From Acidobacteriota bacterium (lineage in GTDB: Bacteria > Acidobacteriota > Terriglobia > Acidiferrales > UBA7541): a stretch of DNA of 64,000 nucleotides. Every line of letters starts with the position of its first letter. Position 1 is the stretch's first letter. The DNA is taken from NCBI GenBank assembly GCA_003224055.1, contig QHYE01000044.1, positions 1 through 64,000 on the forward strand, written 5' to 3'. The translations under genes and the position numbers were made by a program. Shown piece after piece: positions 17,129 to 26,299 of the stretch. Below the pieces are notes generated by a model. The model was not told where the DNA came from. It saw only the letters and a list, made by a program, of their open reading frames with translations, and searched no databases.

Positions 17129-17548
17129 TCAGGCCGTTGGGCGGCGAACCAGCAGCTTCTTCGCCGCTGCGACGGGAAGCAGCGTGGCCATCTTTCGAAT
17201 CATGGCCAGCACGAGCCGTTTGTCACCATCGGAAAGGGTTGTGCTGTACTTTTTGATCTCCGCCAGGAAGCGAATCTCGTCCTGCGAGAGTTCGCCGAGG
17301 GCCTTCTGGGTTTCGCGGTCGCGCGGCGTTTCGGTCCCGGGAAAAAAGTCCGCGAGCGAAATGTCCATGGCTTCCGCAATTTTGGCGAGCGTTTCGAGCG
17401 ATGGCACGGTGTGGCCGTTCTCGACGCGCGAAAGGTAGCAACGTAAGAGGCCGGTGCGGCGCTCGATGTCGCCCTGCGACAAGCCGCGCTGGCTGCGATA
17501 GCTCTTGATGACTTCACCGATGTTTACACGAGGTTTTTCTTTTGGCAT
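17129..17548 (-). CDS. XRE-family transcriptional regulator
   Basis: 139 aa. A classic Cro/CI helix-turn-helix fills residues 9-65: VIKSYRSQRGLSQGDIERRT, then LLRCYLSRVENGHTVPSLETL and KIAEAMDISLADFF. A C-terminal helical region of about 65 residues has no recognisable sensor domain. Target unknown. The gene stands alone, with a terminator after it and a perfect 11-bp palindrome 24 nt upstream of its start, consistent with autoregulation. Confidence 0.88.
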   Translation of the reverse strand: MPKEKPRVNIGEVIKSYRSQRGLSQGDIERRTGLLRCYLSRVENGHTVPSLETLAKIAEAMDISLADFFPGTETPRDRETQKALGELSQDEIRFLAEIKKYSTTLSDGDKRLVLAMIRKMATLLPVAAAKKLLVRRPTA

Positions 17549-17571
17549 GGTCTTCCACCAGAGGGGGTATC

Positions 17572-17582
17572 TTAGTCACTAA
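17572..17582. promoter_or_regulatory. candidate operator of the XRE gene
   Basis: TTAGTCACTAA is a perfect palindrome (5-bp arms around a central C/G) located 24 nt before the XRE start codon. Small palindromes in this place are typical sites for Cro/CI-type autorepression. No protein-DNA evidence exists. Confidence 0.4.
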
Positions 17583-17668
17583 CAGTAGGAGTGGCAAGAG
17601 GGAATTTTGGGCGGATGCTGCCAACTTGATACGGGGTATTTGCTCGAGAGAGGTCCAGCCGTAATGAG

Positions 17669-17692
17669 AAGGGCGAGCCGGAGCCCGCCCTT
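17669..17692 (-). terminator. hairpin after the glycine-zipper gene
   Basis: AAGGGCG / CGCCCTT form a 7-bp stem around a GC-rich 10-nt loop, 46 nt after the stop of the glycine-zipper gene. There is no long U-run, so termination strength is uncertain. Confidence 0.4.
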
Positions 17693-17737
17693 GCGAATCC
17701 CACTGAATATGTACGTTTCGCAGGTGGCGCAATCGGC

Positions 17738-18559
17738 CTAACGCTGTGTCGGCGCAACCGTGACAGGCTGCTGCAGGCGAAATTCCAGCAGCGTCTCGCT
17801 GGGCACCTTTACCTGCTGACCGCGCGTGAAGACCTGGACGCCCGCCCCTGCCGCGGAGCCGACGCCCGCGCCGATGGCTGCACCCTTGCCGCCGCCGGCA
17901 ATCGCGCCGATGATCGCGCCGGCCACGGCGCCGCCGCCGACTTTCTTCGCCGTATCGGAGCCTCGACCTTTACCCTTCAAACTGTAATCGCTGCTGACGA
18001 CGGGGTAGTCCTTCCCGTCGATCACAATGCGCGTCAACTCGAGCTGCAGCTCGGAGCTGCCGGATATGTGTCCCGCTTCCTTGGCTTCCGCCAGGCGCCC
18101 GTACACGTCGGTGCCCTTGCGAGCGATGACGGTGTTGTTCACCATGACATCCGTCTCGAGGCTGGCGTGGAAGACATCGCCCACATGATTTTTCGAGGAA
18201 TCGACGCCGTCAATCATGCGTACCAGCAGAGACTGACCGGCAGGAACAGTCACACTGTCCCCGTACCCAGCAGCCGAGGCGGCCGCCATCGGAGGAGGGG
18301 TAGTAGGAGCCATAGCTGAAGGAGCAACTGCCGGAGGCCCACCCACAGACCGGCCGGTGAACGTCAGCGCAACGATATCAACCGTGTTGAACGCCTGCAC
18401 TTCGCCGTTCACCTCGAAGCGCAGTACCGCTTGCGTCCCACCAAGATACTTTCCGCGCAACACGCGGCCGTCTTTCAATTCCAGGGTGTCCGCGGCCGCC
18501 ATGCCGACAAAAAACAGGGCCAGAACTGCTGCGGTCAAAAAACGATTCCGTTTGCTCAT
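17738..18559 (-). CDS. exported glycine-zipper protein
   Basis: 273 aa. Signal peptide [19 protein letters not shown] ending near AAA-D at residue 23. An SH3-like/DUF-type strand region follows ([20 protein letters not shown]), then a Pro/Ala linker, then a beta domain with [19 protein letters not shown] (a pattern seen in BON/TrbI-like stabilising domains). A clear Gly-zipper is at about 206-240 ([20 protein letters not shown]). Such zippers insert in or pack against membranes. The specific function is unknown. Start ATG 18559 is chosen because the signal peptide follows it directly; the in-frame ATG at 18631 would hide the signal. Confidence 0.7.
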   Translation of the reverse strand: MSKRNRFLTAAVLALFFVGMAAADTLELKDGRVLRGKYLGGTQAVLRFEVNGEVQAFNTVDIVALTFTGRSVGGPPAVAPSAMAPTTPPPMAAASAAGYGDSVTVPAGQSLLVRMIDGVDSSKNHVGDVFHASLETDVMVNNTVIARKGTDVYGRLAEAKEAGHISGSSELQLELTRIVIDGKDYPVVSSDYSLKGKGRGSDTAKKVGGGAVAGAIIGAIAGGGKGAAIGAGVGSAAGAGVQVFTRGQQVKVPSETLLEFRLQQPVTVAPTQR

Positions 18560-18806
18560 TGCTCCCTCACTCTGGTGGAAGACCAGGCAATCCACGCAAT
18601 TTTCGCGCGTTCTCCGCGCGCCCCAGGGCACCAGGCCATTCTACCGCATTGGATGAGGGGCGTGCGGGGATGGTTGCGCCAGGGGGACCCGCCGGCTCAA
18701 ACAAGAGAACCTCCTGGCAATACCGGACAGCAACGCAACGCTTTTTTAGGACGTATCCAGGCAAAACTGCGTGCCGTTGCAACACCGTCTTGAATGATAA
18801 GGAAAA

Positions 18807-18832
18807 GGGCCCAAGCGGAAAGGCCTGGGCCC
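18807..18832 (-). terminator. rho-independent terminator after the ferritin-like gene
   Basis: GGGCCCA / TGGGCCC form a 7-bp stem with a 12-nt loop. On the minus strand the stem is followed by TTTTCCTT, so it should end the ferritin-like transcript. The rest of the 18560-18888 gap (about 330 nt) probably holds the promoter of the glycine-zipper gene; I see no gene in it. Confidence 0.75.
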
Positions 18833-18888
18833 GGATGCTTCGACCGCACGGCTAGGATGAGTGAGGTTGCTGCTGCGTGCCCTGCTGC

Positions 18889-20103
18889 CTAGAATTGACG
18901 GCGGGCCTCATCGGCTTCTTCAGCCAGGCGCATGAGCACCGGCACGATCCCGGTGTCGCTTTTATTGGTCTTGGGATTAATGAAAAGCCCGTCCGTCACA
19001 AATGACTGGACAGAAGCGACCGCGCCACCAAAAGCTGTGGAGGTCGGGCGTATGATGGCCACTGGGCCGAACTTCTTGTCCAGGAAATGGGTCGGCTCGG
19101 GCATGATCAAGTTGGACTGCAAAGTGTCCCCGTTCAGGGATTCCGGGCTTGTCTCCCCTTGAGCCGCACTCAGTGTTGTAAACGTCACCGTCGAGTTGTT
19201 CACCGGATCCACATCCGTGAGAGGAGTGGCATTGCCGGCTTTGTCCTGCCAAGTCTGGAAGTGCATGGTCTCGCTGGGGCCGATGCTCAGCAGGATTCTC
19301 AAGACTTCCAGGTTGGTGACGTGCTGTGCCAACGTCGGATAAAGGCTAGTGCCACCCTGCTCGATGAAAGCGAAGTGAAACCCTGCCGTGAAGGCGATCG
19401 CTTTGAGGTGGTCAGTAAAGGTTGACTGTGTGGGATCGCCGAGATTGATGACGCTTCCCTGCGTGTCAGCGTTGCTTCTCGGGATAGCCGTGTGTTGATT
19501 GACGTTTAGGCTGGGAACCGCCTGAGCAAATTTTGCCATGGGATCAAAATCCGGATTGGTGATGCTGCGGTAGCGCGACCAAAAACTCGTGTCGATGGTG
19601 AGCTGGGTCAGGTTGGTGAGCCGCCCAATTTGCTGTGCCCCATCGGCCGTACTGCTCGGCAACACCTTGAAGTGGGTGAGGTCAGCGGACCCCGCGCCCT
19701 TCGATTCCAGATAATTCTTTAGAAAGCTGGCATGACTGATCTCGTCGTCGGTATTGTCGTGGATGTATTGTGGCATGTCCCCGTCGAGGAGTTGCAGCGC
19801 CTGTATATAAGCCGCATTCCCACCGGTAAGTCCGGTGAATTCGTCGTCCTGGGTACCTCCGAGTTCCGCATATTGCCGCCAAAGGTCTTCTTCTACCCGC
19901 TCGAGGGCCTGCAAGAACCTTAGAATGGCGATGTCCCCCCTGGTGATTGGTGCGCGGTCGCCGTCATCTTCCCGGTCGAAGGCAAACGTCTTGCCTGCCA
20001 GCACTCCGGCACCCAAAGTCGCAGCGCCCGCTGCTACTGTTCCCTTCGTCAAGAATGAACGTCGATTTGTACGACCCGGGAACAATTTTCCCATTTCTTT
20101 CAT
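18889..20103 (-). CDS. Tat-exported ferritin-like-domain protein
   Basis: 404 aa. The N-terminus has a twin-arginine signal (TNRRSFLTKGTVAAGAATLG) and should be exported folded. A ferritin-like four-helix domain follows from about residue 55 (ITRGDIAILRFLQALERVEE, EEDLWRQYAEL) with a carboxylate/His set including HDNTDDEISHASF and, later, SIGPSETMHFQTWQDKAG. The family is widespread in Acidobacteriota, with unknown function. The gene is divergent from the winged-helix/TolB gene at 20344 across 240 nt, which may regulate it. Confidence 0.82.
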   Translation of the reverse strand: MKEMGKLFPGRTNRRSFLTKGTVAAGAATLGAGVLAGKTFAFDREDDGDRAPITRGDIAILRFLQALERVEEDLWRQYAELGGTQDDEFTGLTGGNAAYIQALQLLDGDMPQYIHDNTDDEISHASFLKNYLESKGAGSADLTHFKVLPSSTADGAQQIGRLTNLTQLTIDTSFWSRYRSITNPDFDPMAKFAQAVPSLNVNQHTAIPRSNADTQGSVINLGDPTQSTFTDHLKAIAFTAGFHFAFIEQGGTSLYPTLAQHVTNLEVLRILLSIGPSETMHFQTWQDKAGNATPLTDVDPVNNSTVTFTTLSAAQGETSPESLNGDTLQSNLIMPEPTHFLDKKFGPVAIIRPTSTAFGGAVASVQSFVTDGLFINPKTNKSDTGIVPVLMRLAEEADEARRQF

Positions 20104-20343
20104 CGAATATTCTCCATTTCGAATTGAGAGTTAAGTGTTTTGGTTCGAATAGCCCACGTATGATCCACCCGCATACCTTTCTTAGATGGCAAAAGTCCGC
20201 CGGGAATAAATCACCGGGAGGACAAGTCTTTATCAGCGTCGAGGCGCTTCGCAGGAAGAGACTTACGAGAGAAAATCAAGGCAAGCAGAGAGGACTATCG
20301 GGCAACCTGGGGGCCGGGCCGGGCAAACCGTTGAAATGAAACC

Positions 20344-21150
20344 ATGAAAGACGCCCAATTTTCAGACGCCGTAGAGTGTTTTGGCGCCTTCGAAGTTGAT
20401 TTCCAATCGCGCAAACTTCGCAAGCACGGCATGCGCATCCGGCTCGAGGAGCAACCCTTCCAGATTCTGGAAATGCTGCTCGATCGCGCCGGCCAGGTCG
20501 TCACCCGCAAATCTCTTCGTGAGAAACTATGGCCGAATACGATCGTTGGTTACGAACATAGTTTGAACACCGCCGTGAACAAATTGCGCGGGTTACTCGG
20601 AGACTCGGCGCAGAGCCCCCGCTTCATCGAAACCGTGCCGCGCGTTGGTTACCGCTTCATTGCCCCCGTCACAAAACTGCATCGCGCGAGTTCGCCCGCC
20701 GAAAAGAAGATGCTGATGGCGCTGCCATTCGAAAATCTGAGCGACAGCCGTGAGCGGGACTACTTCGCCGATGGCCTCACCGAAGAGATGATCTCACAAC
20801 TCGCCAAGCTCGATCCGAAGCGGCTGGGAGTCATCGCGCGGACGTCCGCCATTCAGTACAAGGCTGCAAAGAAAACCATTGGAGAGATTGCGCAGGAACT
20901 GAACGTGGATTACGTCTTGGAAGGCAGCGTCCGCGGCGATGGCAAACGTGTCCGCATCACTACCCAATTGATCGAAACGCGGGCACAGACTCACCTGTGG
21001 TCCGGCAGCTACGACCGCGACCTGCGCGATGTTCTCAATGTGCAATCCGAAGTGGCGCGTCAAGTTGGTAAGGCCCTGGCCCTGGAGTTGCTTCCCGAAG
21101 ATTCATCGAAATCTTTTGCCTTTGAGGCCTCTCGCACGCGCGCAGTCTAA
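20344..21150 (+). CDS. winged-helix (OmpR-type) plus TolB-like regulator, short form
   Basis: 268 aa. An OmpR/PhoB-type DNA-binding domain occupies residues 12-100 (RIRLEEQPFQILEMLLDRAG, ETVPRVGYRF). A TolB-N-terminal-like (FlgO/CadC) region follows at about 120-255 (ALPFENLSDSRERDYFADGL, VDYVLEGSVRGDGKRVRITT). Related acidobacterial proteins usually continue with a long TPR or WD-type region. This one stops after EASRTRAV, so it is a short or truncated version. It has no transmembrane segment. It is divergent from the ferritin-like gene. Confidence 0.8.
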   Translation: MKDAQFSDAVECFGAFEVDFQSRKLRKHGMRIRLEEQPFQILEMLLDRAGQVVTRKSLREKLWPNTIVGYEHSLNTAVNKLRGLLGDSAQSPRFIETVPRVGYRFIAPVTKLHRASSPAEKKMLMALPFENLSDSRERDYFADGLTEEMISQLAKLDPKRLGVIARTSAIQYKAAKKTIGEIAQELNVDYVLEGSVRGDGKRVRITTQLIETRAQTHLWSGSYDRDLRDVLNVQSEVARQVGKALALELLPEDSSKSFAFEASRTRAV

Positions 21151-21197
21151 CGACAAACTGCATCTCTGCCGTGCCTGCCTGATGAATTAGTCCATCG

Positions 21198-23894
21198 CTA
21201 GTTCGCGGCGGCCCTACTGGAAGCAGGCTGCACGGCGCTCGAGACGACGTTGTACCCGTCCATGACCAGCACGCCCGCCTTCCCATCGAGGCCAGATACA
21301 TCGTAATTTGCTGTAATTACGCGCTCTTCATCGGGGAGCAGTGAAAAATAGTTGTCGCTCCAGAAAATGGGCACGACATCATCGCCGCCCGGTCCGCTCG
21401 TCAGCCGCAGATGCGCCATGAAGGCAATGCTGCTGCTGGGATTCTTCACCGTCACCGTGATCGTGTCCCTGCCGCCCGCGGTGGTCTTCGCCGCATGCAC
21501 GGATAGCGTGACCTGCGGCAAAGAGTTCAGTCCGCTGAGATCCGCAAAGTCCTTTTGCGGCGTATAGACCGTATCTTTTCGTTTGGCCCAGTCCAGCGTA
21601 TCGACCTTGGTCGAAAGCCAATAAAAATTATCGCTCAACAGCTTTCCCTGCGCATCGTGCAACTTCAGCTTCAGGAAGTAGGTGGTCGAGATTTTATCGG
21701 GCAGCGGCAAATCGAGGACTTTGGTGCTGCTGTCGGATGCCAGGTCCAGCGTCCCGCCATCCGTTGCAACTTGCGTGGCATCCAGATTGTAGATAGTCGC
21801 GCTGACCTTTACTCCTGGCACGGCGTTCCGCGTATCGTTTACCACTGCAACGGAATGATCGTCGTAGCCGTACTGCACGTGAACCGGCTCCATGGCCTTC
21901 TTGGTGCCGAAATATCCGCCCGCGGGCACCAGGTAGTAGTCGTAGAGGTGCCAGATCAACGAGGGCCAGGAATTGTTGAGCATCCACTGAATCACGCCCG
22001 TCGAAGTGTACTTGTTCCGCCCATAGGCCTCGAACATCGCGCGTTGACCGTCGTAGGTCATAGCCTGAGCCTTGCGCTCGTAGTCGTTGAGCGAAGTCGC
22101 CGGACCATACCGACGCGTCAGCCCGTCGGTAAATACGTTCACCGTAGTAAAACGCTCCTTGCCGGCGTGATAATTCCATACGTCATCGATGGGCCAGAGA
22201 TGTTCCGTCGGTATGAATTTCTCGAGCGACTCGCGCGTCGGTATCGCCGGCCCCGGACTCGTCTCCGTGTTGTAGCCATACGCCCCGCCGGCTTTAGTGT
22301 CCGCCAGCCAGTACACGGGCGGGACGTACTCGTAGGGGCCCGTCATCTTTACGCCGGAATTGCCAGTCAGCTTTGTTGGCGTATTGCTGGCGGAAGATAG
22401 CGCGGGGTTCGGCCATTCGGCCTCCTTCAGAACGTCGAGATACATTTGCTCGACATCGGCTGGCGGCGGTCCGTCGCTGCCGTAGAGCCAGACGAAGACG
22501 CTCGCATGATTGCGAAGCCGTCGCGCCTGATCGGCCATGGATGCTTTAGCGATGGCATGCGTTTCCGGCGTCCAGCGCTTCCAGCGCTCCCACGTGTCGC
22601 AGCAGGTCCAGCCGGGCATAACGAGAATGCCGAGCTTGTCGGTCTTCTCGAAAAATTCGTCACGGTCGATGCGGCCTTCGAGCCGAATCGTATTCAGCCC
22701 CATGTCGCGGACATAGGCGAGGTCCGCGTCCAGCTTCTTGGACATGGGGCGCAGAAACATGTCCGGAGCCCAGGCCGCGCCCCGAATCAGAATATTCCGG
22801 CCGTTAAGTTTGAATAGGCGATGGCCTTTTTCGGTGAGCTCGGAAGTGAATTCGCGAATGCCAAAGGTCACTTGGGCGTGGTCCGAAACGTTTTCCCCCT
22901 TGTCCATGTGAAAGTGCAATTCCGCGGTATACAGGTTTGGGGTCCCCAGCGTGTAAGGCAACCAGAGTCGCGGATGTTCGAGCTTCAACTGCGGGAACTG
23001 CGCGGCCGCGAAACGCACTGTCTTGGTTTCGCCCGCGGCCAGCTCGACATCCTGTTTCAACGTCTGCCCGTCCACATCCGCCACCAGCGTGCCCCTGACA
23101 CTCTTATCAGTTTGATTTCGCAAATCTCCACTCAGCGTGAGCTCCGCGGTCTTGTATTCCGCGCCGAGCTTTGATTTGACGAAAGCATTCCGTACTGCCA
23201 CGGGCCCGCTCGAACTCAGCGTGACCTCCTTCCAGATACCCATGTCCTTGTCCGCAGGCGTCGGGTTCCAGTCCACCCAGGTAATGCCCAAATCATCTTT
23301 TCCGGGCGCAAAGATTTCAAGCGCCACGGCGTTCTGCCCATTCGTATTCAGTGCCGATGTCACGTCGAACTCAAAAATCCTGTACGTGCCGGCCACGTCC
23401 TTGGCGTCGGCGATTTTCTTCCCGTTCACCCAGACGTTGGCTCTGTAGTTGATCCCCGGAAAATGCAGCCAGAAATGCTCGCCCGAGAACGGTGGCTTCA
23501 CCGCAAACTCCGTCCGCCACCACCACGAACAGCGGAACGGGCTGCCCTCCGGCATGTCCTGGAGCGCAAAGAACGACTTATCGGAGTAATTCATTCCCGG
23601 GAGTTTTTTTAGATTCATCCCATACATGGGGGCAGGGTAAGTCTTATCGTCCACCAGCGTGCCAACTACCGTGTTCGGGACGGTCGTCTTGTGCCAACCG
23701 GTTGCTTCAAACCCCGGCGTCGAAATCTGCTGGCCGGTTGCCTTGGCTTCGCAAGACGACTGAATCTGCCAGCCATAGTTCAAGCTAACGACGGAAGCCG
23801 GCAATTTTTCCAGGTTTTCCGCCCAGCTCCTTGCAGACATAAAAATCGTGGCAACGACAACTCCGAGAGCACACACGCATCGGAAACGAAGCAT
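21198..23894 (-). CDS. GH2 exo-beta-D-glucosaminidase-like enzyme
   Basis: 898 aa, exported by an N-terminal signal peptide (to about residue 25). The jelly-roll sugar-binding domain, two Ig-like domains and the TIM-barrel of glycoside hydrolase family 2 follow. At the catalytic acid/base site the protein has YGSDGPPP (Asp474), not the Asn-Glu of beta-galactosidases. The nucleophile is Glu544 in YNTETSPGP. That Ser-Asp/Thr-Glu pattern and the length match the exo-beta-glucosaminidase subfamily (CsxA type), which releases glucosamine from chito-oligosaccharides; substrate is inferred. It is a single gene, with no co-transcribed partner seen. Confidence 0.85.
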   Translation of the reverse strand: MLRFRCVCALGVVVATIFMSARSWAENLEKLPASVVSLNYGWQIQSSCEAKATGQQISTPGFEATGWHKTTVPNTVVGTLVDDKTYPAPMYGMNLKKLPGMNYSDKSFFALQDMPEGSPFRCSWWWRTEFAVKPPFSGEHFWLHFPGINYRANVWVNGKKIADAKDVAGTYRIFEFDVTSALNTNGQNAVALEIFAPGKDDLGITWVDWNPTPADKDMGIWKEVTLSSSGPVAVRNAFVKSKLGAEYKTAELTLSGDLRNQTDKSVRGTLVADVDGQTLKQDVELAAGETKTVRFAAAQFPQLKLEHPRLWLPYTLGTPNLYTAELHFHMDKGENVSDHAQVTFGIREFTSELTEKGHRLFKLNGRNILIRGAAWAPDMFLRPMSKKLDADLAYVRDMGLNTIRLEGRIDRDEFFEKTDKLGILVMPGWTCCDTWERWKRWTPETHAIAKASMADQARRLRNHASVFVWLYGSDGPPPADVEQMYLDVLKEAEWPNPALSSASNTPTKLTGNSGVKMTGPYEYVPPVYWLADTKAGGAYGYNTETSPGPAIPTRESLEKFIPTEHLWPIDDVWNYHAGKERFTTVNVFTDGLTRRYGPATSLNDYERKAQAMTYDGQRAMFEAYGRNKYTSTGVIQWMLNNSWPSLIWHLYDYYLVPAGGYFGTKKAMEPVHVQYGYDDHSVAVVNDTRNAVPGVKVSATIYNLDATQVATDGGTLDLASDSSTKVLDLPLPDKISTTYFLKLKLHDAQGKLLSDNFYWLSTKVDTLDWAKRKDTVYTPQKDFADLSGLNSLPQVTLSVHAAKTTAGGRDTITVTVKNPSSSIAFMAHLRLTSGPGGDDVVPIFWSDNYFSLLPDEERVITANYDVSGLDGKAGVLVMDGYNVVSSAVQPASSRAAAN

Positions 23895-24104
23895 TTTTCC
23901 TCACACAGAGAGAATTCACAACTTTGCCGGGACACAATCTTAAACCGTTTCAATAACCACTCAGAACATTTATTTTAGAGATCAAAGGGAGAGTCGAGCG
24001 ATCTTCGCGGAGGAACAACAGAAGGATCAGCGCTGCGTGGGAACACGAGCCGCGGTGAGGTCGCGCGGAGGCACTCTGCACAACCTCACCGCTGGCTCCT
24101 CCGC

Positions 24105-25646
24105 TTAGGAACAACCCGTGAAGTCCAGCTCCGCCGCAGTTGTGGTGGCTCCCGCAGTAACCTTCAGCGGCATTGCGGCCCCGTCCTTACTCGTGGTTTG
24201 AGACGACGGTGAGCACATCGCGGCGTCGGATGTTGGATTTGACGCATCCGCTTCGACCGTATACAGAACGTCGCCTGTTGCCGGCGCCGTGATTGTGGTC
24301 TTGCCCGCGGAGAACGTGCCTACGGTCGGATTGCTCGCTGGAACGACCAATGTATAGCTTCCGCAGAAGGCTCCCGTAGGTGCTCCCGTTGGGCACGATG
24401 TGCCCGAAGTCACCTTAACGTCCGCCGCTTTAGAATTCGCGAACAACGGAACGGTGAACGTGTGGCTTGTGCTCGATACCGTCACGCTCTGCAGCGCGCT
24501 AACGTCCGCGTCGATGGTCGCTCCCGTTGTTCCATTGATCGCCGTGATCGTTCCCTGGATCGTTCCCGGCCCGGTCGAAGCGCCGGCTGTCGCTGGCGTC
24601 TCAGCGACGAGAGGGACTGCGCCCAGGTTCGTTCCTCCGGGAACGTTCAACACCACCGTGGCGTTGTACGCTGTGCCCGAAGCGGTAAGGGCATCCGACA
24701 CGACATCGAACACCGCGCCCACGGCGAGCGGGCAGAAACTGAAGTGTCCGGCCGGATCCGTCAGCTGCTGCATAACGATGCGATCCGTGCCGGACTTGTC
24801 CGCGAATTGCAGCGTGACGATAGCTCCGGCAAGGGGTTGCGACGTAACGCTATCCACGATCTGCCCGCTGATCCCTGTCATATTTGCGTTCACTACGCCC
24901 GCGGTCAGCGCCGGCTTCAAACGGAAATCTCCGTTGCCTTCCATGTGGATGGAGGCGCACGTGTTGAAATCGATGTTCAGGTCCACCGACTGTCCCGCAG
25001 CCACGTGGATCGGGCCTCCCATAATTTGCCCGGGCGGAATCTTCAGCCCCGTGTTCGCCTCGCCGCTCAAATTCAGTGTGTGCGTGACCTTGTTGCTGTC
25101 CACCACACAGTTGAAGACGTCGCCGCCGAGGTCATTGAAGCATGCGTTCTTCGCGTTCGACGGCGCAGGCCCGCTCGGCGCTGCGTTGGCAAGCAGAATA
25201 AGGCGAATCTGCTGATAATCACCCGCAGGCAACGATGTGGAGCCAAGCAGCTCGAGCAGGCATTGCCCGTTCTGCGGCAGATTCAGAAGATCGACTTGTA
25301 CTGGAGCGGAAACGAGTTGGGGGCCAAGTTCCTGCCAGCCGGAAGAGGCATTGTCCGCAGTCGCGCTGGTATGCGCCTGGATCGAACGAATCGTGACGTA
25401 CACATGTTGAAATGTCCCGGTAGGCGCGGCCGTACCTCCCACAGGCACAGTGGCAGCGCCGGACGAGGCCGCCGCGCAGGAGGGCGGATCGCTCAAGGAC
25501 ACGTTTATTGTGCCCATGCTCGGGGTCTGCATCGTAGACGTCCCCCCGCTACAACTGATAATGATGGCAGCCACGATCGCGGCCGCAAGAGTCACTACAA
25601 CTGGAATCGTCCGTTGTCTCAACTGGAGAAGCACAATCGATTTCAC
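24105..25646 (-). CDS. DUF4382-domain lipoprotein
   Basis: 513 aa. A hydrophobic N-terminus ends in an IISC lipobox (Cys32), so it is probably a lipoprotein. The DUF4382 domain is at about 45-250 (MGTINVSLSDPPSC, FQHVYVTIRSIQAHT, LPAGDYQQIRLIL). A carboxypeptidase-regulatory-like beta domain follows (SGQIVDSVTSQPLAGAIVTL), then a Thr/Ser-rich tail. The function is unknown, with a surface or periplasmic role likely. The gene is isolated, with about 650 nt of non-coding sequence upstream. Confidence 0.8.
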   Translation of the reverse strand: MKSIVLLQLRQRTIPVVVTLAAAIVAAIIISCSGGTSTMQTPSMGTINVSLSDPPSCAAASSGAATVPVGGTAAPTGTFQHVYVTIRSIQAHTSATADNASSGWQELGPQLVSAPVQVDLLNLPQNGQCLLELLGSTSLPAGDYQQIRLILLANAAPSGPAPSNAKNACFNDLGGDVFNCVVDSNKVTHTLNLSGEANTGLKIPPGQIMGGPIHVAAGQSVDLNIDFNTCASIHMEGNGDFRLKPALTAGVVNANMTGISGQIVDSVTSQPLAGAIVTLQFADKSGTDRIVMQQLTDPAGHFSFCPLAVGAVFDVVSDALTASGTAYNATVVLNVPGGTNLGAVPLVAETPATAGASTGPGTIQGTITAINGTTGATIDADVSALQSVTVSSTSHTFTVPLFANSKAADVKVTSGTSCPTGAPTGAFCGSYTLVVPASNPTVGTFSAGKTTITAPATGDVLYTVEADASNPTSDAAMCSPSSQTTSKDGAAMPLKVTAGATTTAAELDFTGCS

Positions 25647-26299
25647 GACTGCCTCCCAAATTACAAAGAGTTTCTATTTTTGTAAGCGGCCCGACCGGGG
25701 ACGTAACGCAACTTGATGGGGGCAGCCCTTCGGGGGAATCGAAGGTGTGGTACTAAACCTCATAGTAGTCTGTCGCCCGTTGCATCCTTCTGGACAGTGC
25801 AAAACCGAAAAGCATCGTGCAATCCTCTGGCCGAATCACGTTTCTCCTAATTCATGGAGTCTCCGTGATTTAGCGGCCGCGAGGAAACTTGCATCCGCGT
25901 GCGTATGGGTCAAAACTACGGCGCCGCATGTAAATACGGGTAATCGCCACGCAATTCCATCGAGGAACCGGCGCGATGCGACCGCGCTGCTTTGGCCCGG
26001 CAGCGGGATTCCAGAATCTGATGGCGGAATAAAGATTGATCCCGGAGAGGGAGCGAACTCACAAGGACAGCAAACTTTGCGGAACGAGCTTTTGCATTTG
26101 ACAGCCGCTCAGGGACGCTTCCCTTCATTATTTGGTTGCATGCGGACGGCCATTATTTGAATTGGCGTGCAGTGTCAACTCAAGACTGATGAACATGGAC
26201 TTTAGCAATACTCAACGCTCGGAGATCGCGTCTCGCATTACAATTGGATCCGGCACTTCGCTTGGTGTTGGACGCAATTGCGATTCTGAGGAGCGCTTC
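25647..26299. other. intergenic region without a recognised gene
   Basis: About 650 nt between the divergent DUF4382 lipoprotein and SDR genes. Reading both strands I find only fragments with poor coding character. A GAGGAG ribosome-binding site for the SDR is at 26288-26293. The rest may hold divergent promoters or a decayed gene. Confidence 0.5.

Noticed and set aside
24462-25685. 407-codon open frame antisense to the DUF4382 lipoprotein
   Set aside because: Very basic, low-quality product; the lipobox and DUF4382 pattern are on the opposite strand.
25747-26160. 137-codon frame in the intergenic region
   Set aside because: Composition is not protein-like and there is no ribosome-binding site; the region is recorded as unexplained.
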